A DNA stretch of 64,000 nucleotides from Pacificibacter marinus (GTDB taxonomy: Bacteria; Pseudomonadota; Alphaproteobacteria; Rhodobacterales; Rhodobacteraceae), in contig NZ_JAHKPU010000002.1 in assembly GCF_018860505.1 (NCBI RefSeq), positions 1 through 64,000 of the forward strand. The letters run 5' to 3'. The notes under the pieces are model-generated. The model was not told where the DNA came from. It was given only the letters and a program-made list of their open reading frames with translations, and did no database searches. Made by a program: the position numbers and the translations under genes. Below are positions 51,889 to 61,408 of this stretch, piece after piece (the stretch's first letter is position 1; each line of letters opens with the position of its first letter).

Positions 51889-54800
51889 TCAATCCTCCAG
51901 CAATTCCATAGTGGTCGCATTGAAGGTAATTGATTTCGTTCCCCAATCTTTGAATTCGATTTTGAGCTGGGTCATGACGCCGATTTTCTTGATTTCGAGG
52001 ATTGTTCCAACACCAAAGCCTTCTACTTGGATACGGCGGCCAGCTACGAATTGTGCTTTGTAGTCCCCTCCCTTTTCTTCCGCGACCTCTCGCCAAACCC
52101 GATCGAACCAAAATTCATCTGCTTTGAAAAATGGATTTTTGATCGCATTGATCTTTCTCTTCTTTGGCTCCAAAGCGTGTTCGACGACGTAGAGCCAAGC
52201 TTCATCTGGATGATCCTGGGCGAATGAAATCTGAGTTCTTGAGAGCTTCACCCCTCTGTCGGTCCATTCACCGTCCAAACCTTTCACCTCGATGAGGCGC
52301 TTCTCGTCAGCATTTTTCGATCGGGACATTACATCGTAGCCTGGATTGAAATGCGGCTGACGTTCGGGCAGGAAATCTCGGTTCAGCTCGTAATCCATCA
52401 CTGCTTTCATGGCCGCCTCGTCGATTGCCGAAATCCGCTCACGACTAGGTCCAGATCCTTTCCCGGCTTCTCCTGGCTCGCCTTTCTCGGGTTTGACGTA
52501 AGACCTCATCCATTCGGTTCTTGCCTTCCTAGTGGTTTTTGCGGGGTCCTTGTCTATGGATGACGATCCAGAGCTTGAGCCTGGAGTTTCGCTCGTTGCA
52601 GATCCAGACGACCCTTCACTTCGCTTGCGGCCAGGCTCTTGGGTTCCTGAAGATTCAACACCAGTTGCCTTTTTGTTGGCTTCCGCTGCGATATGCGCGT
52701 CGGATGCGGCTTTCTCTGCACCTATGTCTGGGTCGTCGATCACCTCGTCGTCTTCAATATCCCAATCGGCTGGATCTTGCTCAGATCCCGTTCCAAAACC
52801 GAGCTCCCCGACTTCGTCTTCAGGCAGCACTTCCGTTGGAAATTCTTCTGTCTCTGGCGTGTCGTAGCCGGCTTGCCTGAGTTCGCAAGCCGCATCTTCG
52901 CGAGAATTTGCACTCAGTACCAACTTGGCAATCAGAGCAAGCTGGCCGATTGACGCTTTGCTTTCCCCAGCCAATAGCGTTGAGAATATCGCTCGAAAGG
53001 CCGGAATCCAGTAGTTGCCAAACAAGTCTAGAAGCACATAAACCCTCGCCTCGTCGGAATCGAAGACCACTTCGTCATTTCGTGGCGGCGACGCGAACGG
53101 AACATCATCCAACTCGAAGATAGAACGAGCGGTCAGAGCATCCGTCCGAACCAGTTCGATATTTCGCAGTGTCTTTTCTAGACGTTTCCTTGTTTCCCTG
53201 CGTAGATCGATGCATAGCCATCCAAGGAGATCACTTCGTTCTCGCACCAACTGCGTCGCATATTCGTCGTCGATCACTTCGCCCAATTCAACGATTTCCA
53301 GCCGAGTCACCAGAGATAGCGGTCGTATCTTAAACCAATCGATGAGCTCTACCGTCTCAGCAGACGAGCGCACCAAACGTGCGTCCAGATCTCCTCCGAA
53401 CGGCTGTGCCAGCCAATCACTGTCCTGTATGGCGACTTCGTCGACGAAAGCGAGTGTTCCAGCGAGGGTGAATAGAAACGGATGCTCCCGAAGTCGTTCC
53501 AGTTGCAGAGATGTGCCCGCGGGATCGTCGCGTAGCTTCTCTGAAAGGGTTTTGGTGCAAACATCATGAACCAGCGAGATTTCACCGGGCAAAAGCGACG
53601 CGTCGCCACCAAACTCGTCTGCTATGTCGATCAAGACGTCTACGTATGTTTCGGTGGAGGGCTCTTCAGTTACACCAAGAAAATCGAATAGCTCCTTGTA
53701 TTCATGCATCCATTCTGGTGCCTTGAAACAGTACCGTGCCAGATGCGGTTTGCTCCAAAAGAAACGATCGGTTCCGATGAACTCCTTCCTCTTGGGGGCG
53801 TAGATGCATTTCTCGTTCTTCAATCGCTCGATGAAGAACTGGTCGTCTTCTTTCTTCAGGCGCTCACTCAATATCTGATAGCTGTGCTTGCTCGGCTCCA
53901 CTCCTCGTTCGATACAGTCTTCGAGATGGTCGACGATGATCGACGTGTCCGGTTCTGCCGGCATTTCGAGAAATTCCAGGAATTCCCTATTCAGCCGACG
54001 CCCCATACCAGTTACACCTAGCACTGCCACCTGTGACGAAAACCCTCCCGCCCGGAATGGCTGATGCAATTCATGTGGGGCATACCAATACTCGGTATCC
54101 AGCTGGCCTTCTTTCTCGGCGGGAAGCCAATCCGTATGCCGCATTCTTGATATTTCGGCCTCGAACTGCTCCTCATTCTTAGCCAAACTCTCGTCTTGAT
54201 AGACTTCGAGTATGAAACCAAAGATTTTGGAAACCGCGCCTCGTGTTTTCTCTGAGGGCGGATCTGCCACGACCGCTTCGATCCTATCCATGGCGTGCGT
54301 CAGCGAAGGCCTGGATCGCATGCCAAGTGACCGAAAGAAGCCCAGATAGAGTTCCTTTCTCGACTCGCCGAAGATGCTTTCGTCGACCCATAGTGCATCA
54401 TCGGCTCCTAGAATTTCGGCGAGCGCATCGGTCTTCGCGTAACAATCTCTGGCAGCTCTCAGGAGGCCATCCTTGGTTTTTACCAAAGGCAGAGCAGCCA
54501 AGGTCTCCTTCGTGCTTTCTTTATTGAGCAAGTCCTTCTTTGATACGAACACATCGAGCAGGGCAACGTAATGCTCTTTTGAGAGGTCTTCGTCCAGAAT
54601 GTCTGCCAAATGCTCTTCGATGTAGGCCTGGAGCGTCAACGTTTCGACTTCCAAGACCTCTTTGAGGAACTTTCGCGCCCTATCCCCGAAGTAATCGAGA
54701 TCCAAAGTATCGAAGCGACCAATCGGATCGTCAAAACCTCCGGGTAAGACGGCCAGTCGTGGCGTCAAAAAACGTCCATGGCCTGCCAGAAATGGCGTCG

Positions 54801-56694
54801 AAGCCACATTTGCAGAGTAATCATGGTCCTCATCGCGGGGATACTCGACTAGAAAATCATAGAACGCACGTACCCGTTTTTTATCGCGAGACAAGAATGA
54901 AACGGCAGTCTCTTCATCTTGCACCCATTCTGCCAGTTCCCCCAGGAGATCCTCGAAGACGAACGCAGGAGCGAGTGAGAAAAGCTGTGGGAATTGTTGG
55001 AATTCTTCCGACGCCATCGGCAATTCAGGGAAAAAATTGCGAACATCTTCTACTTTTGCCTGGGCAGGCAGCCTTTTCAATTCGGACAGCTTAGCCAATC
55101 GGCCGTCGAAACTTGGGGCAATCCGCAAATTACACAGTTCTACTTTTTGCCGTCGCAGTTCGATCTCCGGTCCGCTAATCACTCGTGACTTCTGCCTCGG
55201 TTTTTCTGGCAGTGAACTTTCCAAGAAATCTTCTAAGATACGCCATAGAGGAGAGACGGTATTGTGCAGACTGGGCCAATCCGGTTCGGAATCATGGTCA
55301 AATTCGGCCTGATCCCAGGACGTCAGAGAGCCCACGAGTCTCTTTAGGGTCAAATCAGACACACCCGCCGCTCGTACGACAGATTTGAATGACAGCAATG
55401 ACGAGTTGACTGTCGGTATTCCTATTTTTTGCAACGACCTTTCTTGGTCAACCCCGAATTGCGCCGACAAAATCCAGCAATCCGACCGCCCAACCCACTC
55501 GTTGGCACTCGTCAAATAAATATCAGCGACTATGGCCGCTTTAGAAATCTCCGCCCAGAACACCCCGAAGTTGTCACTGTTTCGATTTTGGTGCGCCTCG
55601 TCTATGAGCCTCCAAAGCCCCTTGGGACCGAGAACATCCCTCAAGCTTTCGAGACGCCCAGCGATTTCCTGGGCAGCATACGCCAAAAGCATCTCGTTCC
55701 AATGTCGTTCGTGCTGCTCACCAGTGAGAACGAGAGCTTTTCGAGTCTGCTCAGGAAAAAAGTCCGCGTTGATGTGGCAGGGTACCGGCGAATCCTGTTC
55801 GGTGGGAAGGTACGCAAAAAGTCGTCCCGTACGTTCCTCGTGATCGTCGAGCCGAAAGGCGATTTGAGCGGTAGTTTGTCGGTCCAACCTCTCTATGACC
55901 ACGAATTTCTCTTTCAGCGGGCGCGCTGCCTCTTCGGCATCCAAGTGGATGACGTACCACTTTTCGCGCTTATTCTTTCTTTCGAAAAAAAGTTCTAGGT
56001 GGTTTTCATCGTCGACGGACTTCTGAACGAAGCTAACTCTTTTTCCGTTCCGTAGGATCTCTATCGAACCCAGGTTTTTCAAGAATAGAAGGCAATCTTC
56101 GGCGGTGGTCACCAGATCGTCTTGAAGTGGCTTTAAGCTCTCCAACGAAAAAGCAGAAGCGCTGAGAGCCTCCCTAATTGGGCTTCGGTCATCCAGCGCC
56201 CACGTTATCTGAATCTCCGATCCATCGACCGGATCGATCGTTCGGATCTGGTTCTTTTCGGACAGAGGGTTGAGCGTTAGTTCGACGTCCCCAGAGCGAA
56301 TGATCGGTTGATCCGTCAATTGATAAACCGAGACGAACCCGATCCCGAACCTACCGATCAATCCCGGCTGATTATATTTGTTTCCGCTCCCGACCTTGCT
56401 GATCGCATGGAAATCACATGCCTTTCTTTTGCCGAGCTGCGGGCTGCCATCTCTCGTCCAAAGGCACTCATCCGAGTTCAATCCACAGCTGAGGAACACT
56501 GCGTCGTTCCACACGATCAGTGCGTTGTCTGTGATGTCGAAACGAATGTTTTTAGCACCCGCATCGTCCGCATTCTGGATAATCTCGCGGGCCATCGAAT
56601 CGAAACCCTGTAGACCCGTCAATATTTGCCGGATGTTGCTTATCAGCGGTGCAGAGTAGGAAAGTTCTCTTACTCTTTGGGCATTGGACGGCAT
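51889..56694 (-). CDS. Sacsin/NOV-type ATPase with DUF3883 and Tudor-like tail
   Basis: A 1601-aa protein. The N-terminus is a GHKL (HSP90-like) ATPase of the sacsin type: REIIQNADDAGAKN (E37, N41, D43) and the G-rich GRFGIGFVSVYQ (114-124). A long middle of about 1200 residues has no motif I recognise. An acidic, Ser/Gly-rich linker lies near 1310-1400. A NOV_C/DUF3883 domain follows with PGYD (D1454) and IEVKG (E1469, K1471), a PD-(D/E)xK-like layout. The last ~55 residues (VEGFGVGTILEIKK and EFKDWGTKSITF) look like the Tudor fold at the end of UvrD/PcrA helicases. Start is ATG 56694 with AGAGG. The partner helicase gene follows. A defence role is inference. Confidence 0.88.
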   Translation of the reverse strand: MPSNAQRVRELSYSAPLISNIRQILTGLQGFDSMAREIIQNADDAGAKNIRFDITDNALIVWNDAVFLSCGLNSDECLWTRDGSPQLGKRKACDFHAISKVGSGNKYNQPGLIGRFGIGFVSVYQLTDQPIIRSGDVELTLNPLSEKNQIRTIDPVDGSEIQITWALDDRSPIREALSASAFSLESLKPLQDDLVTTAEDCLLFLKNLGSIEILRNGKRVSFVQKSVDDENHLELFFERKNKREKWYVIHLDAEEAARPLKEKFVVIERLDRQTTAQIAFRLDDHEERTGRLFAYLPTEQDSPVPCHINADFFPEQTRKALVLTGEQHERHWNEMLLAYAAQEIAGRLESLRDVLGPKGLWRLIDEAHQNRNSDNFGVFWAEISKAAIVADIYLTSANEWVGRSDCWILSAQFGVDQERSLQKIGIPTVNSSLLSFKSVVRAAGVSDLTLKRLVGSLTSWDQAEFDHDSEPDWPSLHNTVSPLWRILEDFLESSLPEKPRQKSRVISGPEIELRRQKVELCNLRIAPSFDGRLAKLSELKRLPAQAKVEDVRNFFPELPMASEEFQQFPQLFSLAPAFVFEDLLGELAEWVQDEETAVSFLSRDKKRVRAFYDFLVEYPRDEDHDYSANVASTPFLAGHGRFLTPRLAVLPGGFDDPIGRFDTLDLDYFGDRARKFLKEVLEVETLTLQAYIEEHLADILDEDLSKEHYVALLDVFVSKKDLLNKESTKETLAALPLVKTKDGLLRAARDCYAKTDALAEILGADDALWVDESIFGESRKELYLGFFRSLGMRSRPSLTHAMDRIEAVVADPPSEKTRGAVSKIFGFILEVYQDESLAKNEEQFEAEISRMRHTDWLPAEKEGQLDTEYWYAPHELHQPFRAGGFSSQVAVLGVTGMGRRLNREFLEFLEMPAEPDTSIIVDHLEDCIERGVEPSKHSYQILSERLKKEDDQFFIERLKNEKCIYAPKRKEFIGTDRFFWSKPHLARYCFKAPEWMHEYKELFDFLGVTEEPSTETYVDVLIDIADEFGGDASLLPGEISLVHDVCTKTLSEKLRDDPAGTSLQLERLREHPFLFTLAGTLAFVDEVAIQDSDWLAQPFGGDLDARLVRSSAETVELIDWFKIRPLSLVTRLEIVELGEVIDDEYATQLVRERSDLLGWLCIDLRRETRKRLEKTLRNIELVRTDALTARSIFELDDVPFASPPRNDEVVFDSDEARVYVLLDLFGNYWIPAFRAIFSTLLAGESKASIGQLALIAKLVLSANSREDAACELRQAGYDTPETEEFPTEVLPEDEVGELGFGTGSEQDPADWDIEDDEVIDDPDIGAEKAASDAHIAAEANKKATGVESSGTQEPGRKRSEGSSGSATSETPGSSSGSSSIDKDPAKTTRKARTEWMRSYVKPEKGEPGEAGKGSGPSRERISAIDEAAMKAVMDYELNRDFLPERQPHFNPGYDVMSRSKNADEKRLIEVKGLDGEWTDRGVKLSRTQISFAQDHPDEAWLYVVEHALEPKKRKINAIKNPFFKADEFWFDRVWREVAEEKGGDYKAQFVAGRRIQVEGFGVGTILEIKKIGVMTQLKIEFKDWGTKSITFNATTMELLED

Positions 56695-56932
56695 TGGGGT
56701 AACCTCTATTGGGAACGAACTAGCTAAGCTGCTCGAAAGATGTTTTGTTGAATTCGATGCTGCAAAATTTGAATATTGCAGTTATGTATTGTGATTGTTC
56801 TTATTGCAATCGTTCCATATTTTTTTGACCCCTTTAAGCCTACCTGTCACCTACCGCTTCTGCAGCATTCCAAGCGCGGCTATGCAATATGCAATCGTGA
56901 ATCTCCTGCCACCCAATTGGTGCTTCGTGCCC

Positions 56933-58825
56933 TCAGCCATTGTACGCGCTCTCCAAAAACCGTTCCACCCGATCTGTTCCTGCCTGATACTCGTCCAAAC
57001 TGGGCTTGTCTTCGTTCGGCTCACCCTGCTCTTTGCTGGCCAAGTCGTTGATCTCCTCACGCTGCTTCCCGCTACTTTCAAATCCCGCAGCAGGTATCAC
57101 CTTCGGCACCTCCAGCGCCCCAATCTTCGCCTCCAGCGCCTTAATCTGCCCTTGCAGGCCGCGCATCTGATCTCCCGCTGAGGGATATGGCAAATCGCCA
57201 GTCTGCTTGTCGAAGATCTGCTTAAAGAAGCGATCCTCATAGTATTTGATCCGCTTGGCGCGGACAGGCATTTGCGCGTCAACCACCAAGACGATGTCAT
57301 CCAGATCCATGCGCCGCGCCTCATCCTCAGGCAGCAATGCGGTTTCTTCCGTTCGTTCAGACATACTGCGCCCGGCGAAGGGGTTGCGGCCGACCGAGCG
57401 CGAGCGAGTCACAACACGCTTGGTGGTTTTGCCGACGGCCTTGCTCAGCTCCTCGATGGTCTTCTCATCTGAGGGGGTCAGATAGAGCTTGATGCCCGCG
57501 TTGCCCTGCAAGGCACGTCGGGCATTTTCGCCGTAGATTTCATCGAGCACAGGGATGGTCTGGGTGACGATCGCGAGATTGGCGCGGTAGGATCGCAGCG
57601 TCTCGATACTGTCGAGCACGATCGGCATTTTGCCCAAGCGATTGAACTCATCGAGCATGATCATCACCGGCCAAGGCTCGTCCTTGCCGGGTTCATGGTC
57701 CTGCAGAGATGCCAGCAAGTCCGAGAAAAACAGGCGGATCAGTGGCGCGAGCGGTTTCACCATGAGCGGTTCGACCACGAGATAGATCGAAAACGGCGTC
57801 TTTCGGATATCGCGAAAATCGAAGTCTGAAGTTGCGGTTGCCCGATCGATTGCGGGGTTCGACCACTGCTTGAGGCCAGATGTCATCAGAAGCGACAGGT
57901 AAGACGTCAGCGTGTCGTTGTTGGTCGAGGCCATGCGCATGAAAATCAGCTTGGCGGCTGGATTGACCACTTCATCAGCGCGGCGGCGATATTCCTTCTG
58001 CTTGTCCCCGCCTGATGCGGTGATGCGGTAGATCTCGCCCAGGGTCGGCCGCTTTCGCTCAAAGGCCAGAAGCCCTGCCGCAACAAACAGATCGATGCCG
58101 CCATCGAGGAGCCCCTGAACCCGATCGTTGTCAGCTTGAAGAAACAGCGAGGCCAGGAGCTGCAGCTCCATCTGCTGGCGGTCGACGTTTTCCAGCGCCG
58201 ATATGCGCAACAAAGGATTGTAGCGATGCGAGCGGCCGTCTGTCCAATCAGTGGGCGCAAACCGGAACACTTTGTCGCCCTGCGCGGCCCTGTGGCGTGC
58301 TGTTGCTTCGAAGTTTTCGCCCTTCACGTCCAGCACCACGGCACTGCCCCGATAGGTCAAAAGGTTCGGGATGACGAACCCTGTAGTCTTACCTCGCCCG
58401 GTCGGGGCCACGATCAGAGCATGGGGGAAGACCTTGGACATGACAAAGGGTTTGCGGCTCTTGGGCTTGCCCATTTTGCCGAGGACAAAGCCGTGGCCGG
58501 GCTTGCCGAAAAAGCCGTTCCGCCTCATCTCAGACATGTGCTGCCAGTGGGTTTCTCCGAACTTGGTCAGTGCGTCATTCATCAGGACGGCACTGAGCAA
58601 GACACCGGCACCGGTGCTGATCCCGACAATCAAGTGAACGATCTGCATATCGTCCGGATGGGTCGTTCGAAGAACCCCATAGCTGCGTGCCAGCATCAAG
58701 AAATCGATCTCCGCCCCAACCCCGAACCAGCGGAACGACAGAAAGGCCGACGCCAGAACATACCCCAGCACCGCGCCGAGAAGAGCAAAGCTCAAGACGC
58801 CGAGTGCGATCCGCGTCTTACCCAT
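56933..58825 (-). CDS. virD4: VirD4/TraG-type coupling protein
   Basis: A 630-aa T4SS coupling ATPase. Two N-terminal membrane helices lie before residue 90, then Walker A APTGRGKTTG (140-149) and Walker B MIMLDEFNRLG. It recruits the relaxase-DNA complex to the VirB channel. Its start overlaps the relaxase stop by 8 bp. It is convergent in layout with the virB operon, with the cargo pair between them. Confidence 0.95.
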   Translation of the reverse strand: MGKTRIALGVLSFALLGAVLGYVLASAFLSFRWFGVGAEIDFLMLARSYGVLRTTHPDDMQIVHLIVGISTGAGVLLSAVLMNDALTKFGETHWQHMSEMRRNGFFGKPGHGFVLGKMGKPKSRKPFVMSKVFPHALIVAPTGRGKTTGFVIPNLLTYRGSAVVLDVKGENFEATARHRAAQGDKVFRFAPTDWTDGRSHRYNPLLRISALENVDRQQMELQLLASLFLQADNDRVQGLLDGGIDLFVAAGLLAFERKRPTLGEIYRITASGGDKQKEYRRRADEVVNPAAKLIFMRMASTNNDTLTSYLSLLMTSGLKQWSNPAIDRATATSDFDFRDIRKTPFSIYLVVEPLMVKPLAPLIRLFFSDLLASLQDHEPGKDEPWPVMIMLDEFNRLGKMPIVLDSIETLRSYRANLAIVTQTIPVLDEIYGENARRALQGNAGIKLYLTPSDEKTIEELSKAVGKTTKRVVTRSRSVGRNPFAGRSMSERTEETALLPEDEARRMDLDDIVLVVDAQMPVRAKRIKYYEDRFFKQIFDKQTGDLPYPSAGDQMRGLQGQIKALEAKIGALEVPKVIPAAGFESSGKQREEINDLASKEQGEPNEDKPSLDEYQAGTDRVERFLESAYNG

Positions 58826-60626
58826 GCGTCACACCCTTTTCGCCATCGCTATCGACATGCCGCTCGCGTTGAACATCAATTTCTTCATTGGCGATTTTGT
58901 CGAGGACATGCTCCATCGCTATACTATTCGCCATAGCGGCATCGCTCTGGAGATAGGCCTTGGCCGAATAGAGCCGGTCCAGGCGATCTTCGATATGTTC
59001 CTCCAGAGTGGCCTCATCGCCAATTGCCAAGTCCGGGGTATTTTCTTCGCCGACCAGTTCCTCCAGCTCGATCCGCAAGCTCTCGCGCTCCAGATCGCTG
59101 CGGAATGGATCTGCGGTTGGGTCGTCCCTCATGCGGCTCAGGATGTCAGCCGTGGTCGGCGGCAGCCGGTCGATGATGGCTTCCTGCCGGTCGGTCTCCA
59201 CCGTCCCACTGTCTTTAAGAACCTCAGCATCTGCCAACAAGAGGCCCAGATCGCTGTGAACCTGGTCGAGACGATCGATCGCTTTTTCGAGCTCATCGGC
59301 GCGCGACAGGTCAAAGCCCTCCTTCTCGGCAATCGCCTTCAGATCCTGTCCAAGCCATTGCCGCTCGAGCGCGGCATTGCCCGCGCCGATTTCGACACGA
59401 CGTGTCACCTCTTGCGCGTCAATGCTGGTGCCTTTCAAAGCCTGCTGGAAACGTTCTGCCAGAGCTGGATCCTGCAAGGCTTCTTGAGCTTCGGCCCGTA
59501 TATTCACAGCAGAATAGATCCCACTCTTGGATGCGTCTTCGAGCAACGTGTGGGACTGCGTTCCCATGGGGCTCAGATGTGACAGTGAACGATAGATGTC
59601 GTTCAGCTCATGCTCCAGCGCCGCACGCCGCTCCACCGGGGCGTCAGCGACAATGCGTTCGGCTTGGTTGATCTTGTCGTGAAAGGCATCCACGACCTCA
59701 TCAAATGAATGCTGTTCTTCGGCCATGCCATATACCTTTCCATCTGCTTCAATCGGTTTGCCCTGCGCCAAAAGCGTCGCGGCCTTGTCCAAGGCTGCTG
59801 CAATGTCATGCTGGTTCTCGCGCGAGGCCTCGGCCGCCAGGCCGCGATAAAGCCGCGCGTTCAGCGCCAAATCAGCCAAGGCACGGTCAAGCTCCGGCCC
59901 CACGCGGTCACGTTCGGCCAGCTTCTGCCCCGTAGCTTCTGCACGACGTCGGTCCACGTCGCTCGGCCTCTTCGTCGTGATTCCACGCTCGAGCTTTCGG
60001 GTCGCTTCGAGGCGCAGCCCATAGCGATCCGACACCTCGACCATGGCCTCGCGAAAACTGTCGTAGTTGAAATGGTGCCCTTCTTTCAGAAAGAAGAATT
60101 CACCGTCCTTGCTGCGCCGGTTTAGGACGATGTGGGCGTGCGGGTGATCCCGGTCCTCATGCACGGCCGCGATGTAGTCAAAATGGCTGCCTTCGCCTTG
60201 AAAGAACCGCTCGCAAATCTCGCGGGTGATCTCGGCCACGTCCGCGCCGCGCGTGCCAATCGGGAAAGCCATTAAGAGGTGCGAGGTATGCCCCAGCTTC
60301 GGGTGGAACCCCTCATTCCACTGTGCGGAAAACCGGCGCGTGACTTGTTCGATCTCTTTGGTCGACAGGACGGTTTGGCCGTCATAGGTGCCACGGCTGT
60401 CGATGATGAAGCTCGACTTGGTGGTCAGGTATTCCAGCTGGTTGCGCAGCTGCGCTTTGCTGTGCGTGCCGCCGTCGCGAATGCCTTTGAAGATCGCAGG
60501 CGAATGCCCCATAGCAGCGCGTGCCATCTGCTTTTGACGCTGGCGCGGCGCGCTCCCGCGTATGCGACTCCAGTCGCGGTCGAAGAAGGCATCTTGGGCT
60601 GCGACAACGGTGCTATTCCGGGCCAT
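58818..60626 (-). CDS. MobA/VirD2-type relaxase
   Basis: A 602-aa conjugative relaxase. The histidine motif HEDRDHPHAHIVLNRR (H156, H161, H163, H165) binds metal, and HTSHLLMAFP lies upstream. A candidate nucleophile is Tyr66 in QLEYLTTKSS. The last 350 residues are helical and acidic, typical of the transfer-signal tail. Start is ATG 60626 with GGAGG ahead, overlapping the mobC stop; an in-frame codon at 60632 is TTG. It nicks oriT and pilots the strand. Confidence 0.93.
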   Translation of the reverse strand: MARNSTVVAAQDAFFDRDWSRIRGSAPRQRQKQMARAAMGHSPAIFKGIRDGGTHSKAQLRNQLEYLTTKSSFIIDSRGTYDGQTVLSTKEIEQVTRRFSAQWNEGFHPKLGHTSHLLMAFPIGTRGADVAEITREICERFFQGEGSHFDYIAAVHEDRDHPHAHIVLNRRSKDGEFFFLKEGHHFNYDSFREAMVEVSDRYGLRLEATRKLERGITTKRPSDVDRRRAEATGQKLAERDRVGPELDRALADLALNARLYRGLAAEASRENQHDIAAALDKAATLLAQGKPIEADGKVYGMAEEQHSFDEVVDAFHDKINQAERIVADAPVERRAALEHELNDIYRSLSHLSPMGTQSHTLLEDASKSGIYSAVNIRAEAQEALQDPALAERFQQALKGTSIDAQEVTRRVEIGAGNAALERQWLGQDLKAIAEKEGFDLSRADELEKAIDRLDQVHSDLGLLLADAEVLKDSGTVETDRQEAIIDRLPPTTADILSRMRDDPTADPFRSDLERESLRIELEELVGEENTPDLAIGDEATLEEHIEDRLDRLYSAKAYLQSDAAMANSIAMEHVLDKIANEEIDVQRERHVDSDGEKGVTHG

Positions 60627-61203
60627 CAGCAAAGCCTCCTAGAACGCGGGCAACCTCGCCGGACAAAGCACTGCGGCGACGCTGCGCCATGTCCTGAACC
60701 TGGTCTGCGATGTTGAAGATCAATCCCGCCAAGGCGCGAACCTGCCCATGTGCAGAGTTGCCATAGGGTGGCGTCTTGCCCTTGCGCTTCGCCTCGTTCA
60801 GGCGCTGCGCAATCTGGTTGATATTGTTACCGGTGCGATTGAGCGAGGCCGACAATCCCTGCATCTGTTCGGCCAACTCGTCATCGGGAACAAACAGGTC
60901 ATTCGATGCATAGATGAGCCTCCGCAGCCCCTCCGCGCGGCTGGCGATATCATGCCGCGTGAGAGCCGCATCAAAGCCTAAGAGCTCTTTAGGTGTGAGC
61001 CGAACATTCACCAATTCAGACCGCACGCGCCCGTCCAGTTTGCGGCTTTGGTCGGCCTTCAATGTGTAGAAGATGCTGCGGGGCGTGACGCCGAATTCAC
61101 GGGCCAGATCCTCGATCGGCACCCCTTCGGCACGCTTGCGCACGATCACAAAACGCTGGTTTTGCGTCAGTCGCTTGTGCCGTGGTGCGCGCGGTCGGCC
61201 CAT
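60613..61203 (-). CDS. mobC: MobC-type relaxosome accessory protein
   Basis: A 196-aa protein. It has an N-terminal HTH-like region (GVPIEDLAREFGVTPRSIF), an RHH-like segment with VRLTPKELLGFDAAL, and the MobC signature LSASLNRTGNNINQIAQRLNEAKRKG. It binds near nic and aids the relaxase. It is the first gene of the mobC-relaxase-virD4 operon. The oriT-like region lies directly upstream. Confidence 0.9.
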   Translation of the reverse strand: MGRPRAPRHKRLTQNQRFVIVRKRAEGVPIEDLAREFGVTPRSIFYTLKADQSRKLDGRVRSELVNVRLTPKELLGFDAALTRHDIASRAEGLRRLIYASNDLFVPDDELAEQMQGLSASLNRTGNNINQIAQRLNEAKRKGKTPPYGNSAHGQVRALAGLIFNIADQVQDMAQRRRSALSGEVARVLGGFADGPE

Positions 61204-61251
61204 GTGAAGTAATCCCCCCTATTTCTTGCCAGCATCATACAGGCAGCCTTG

Positions 61252-61270
61252 TTATGGCACTTCGCCATAA
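61252..61270. promoter_or_regulatory. Hairpin in oriT region
   Basis: TTATGGC pairs with GCCATAA around ACTTC, a perfect 7-bp stem. Confidence 0.6.
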
Positions 61271-61298
61271 TTGATTCAATATTATAATATTGCATCAA
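61271..61298. promoter_or_regulatory. AT-rich palindrome in oriT, shared with virB promoter
   Basis: A 28-bp near-perfect palindrome centred on a perfect 16-bp core (CAATATTATAATATTG) flanked by TTGAT and ATCAA. Half of it recurs upstream of the T4SS operon at 39163-39191. Confidence 0.6.
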
Positions 61299-61368
61299 CT
61301 GCCTGTATTCCGTTTGGAGCAGCCATAGGCTGCGACCCCTAGGGAATACTTTTGCATCAACACAAACT

Positions 61369-61387
61369 CCGTTTGCCAAACAAACGG
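61369..61387. promoter_or_regulatory. Hairpin right of oriT
   Basis: CCGTTTG pairs with CAAACGG around CCAAA, 22 bp before the ATG at 61409. Confidence 0.5.
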
Positions 61388-61408
61388 CCAATCAACTAAC
61401 AATAGCCT

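Larger units (their letters stand above)
61204..61408. other. oriT: Candidate origin of transfer (oriT)
   Basis: The 205-bp region between mobC and a divergent gene holds nested inverted repeats. A 10-bp pair (ATACAGGCAG 61237-61246 / CTGCCTGTAT 61299-61308) encloses a hairpin (61252-61270) and a 28-bp AT-rich palindrome (61271-61298). To its right are two more hairpins (61319-61333 and 61369-61387). TTGCATCAA occurs at 61290 and 61352. This structure next to mobC/relaxase is typical of oriT; the nic site cannot be read. Confidence 0.75.
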
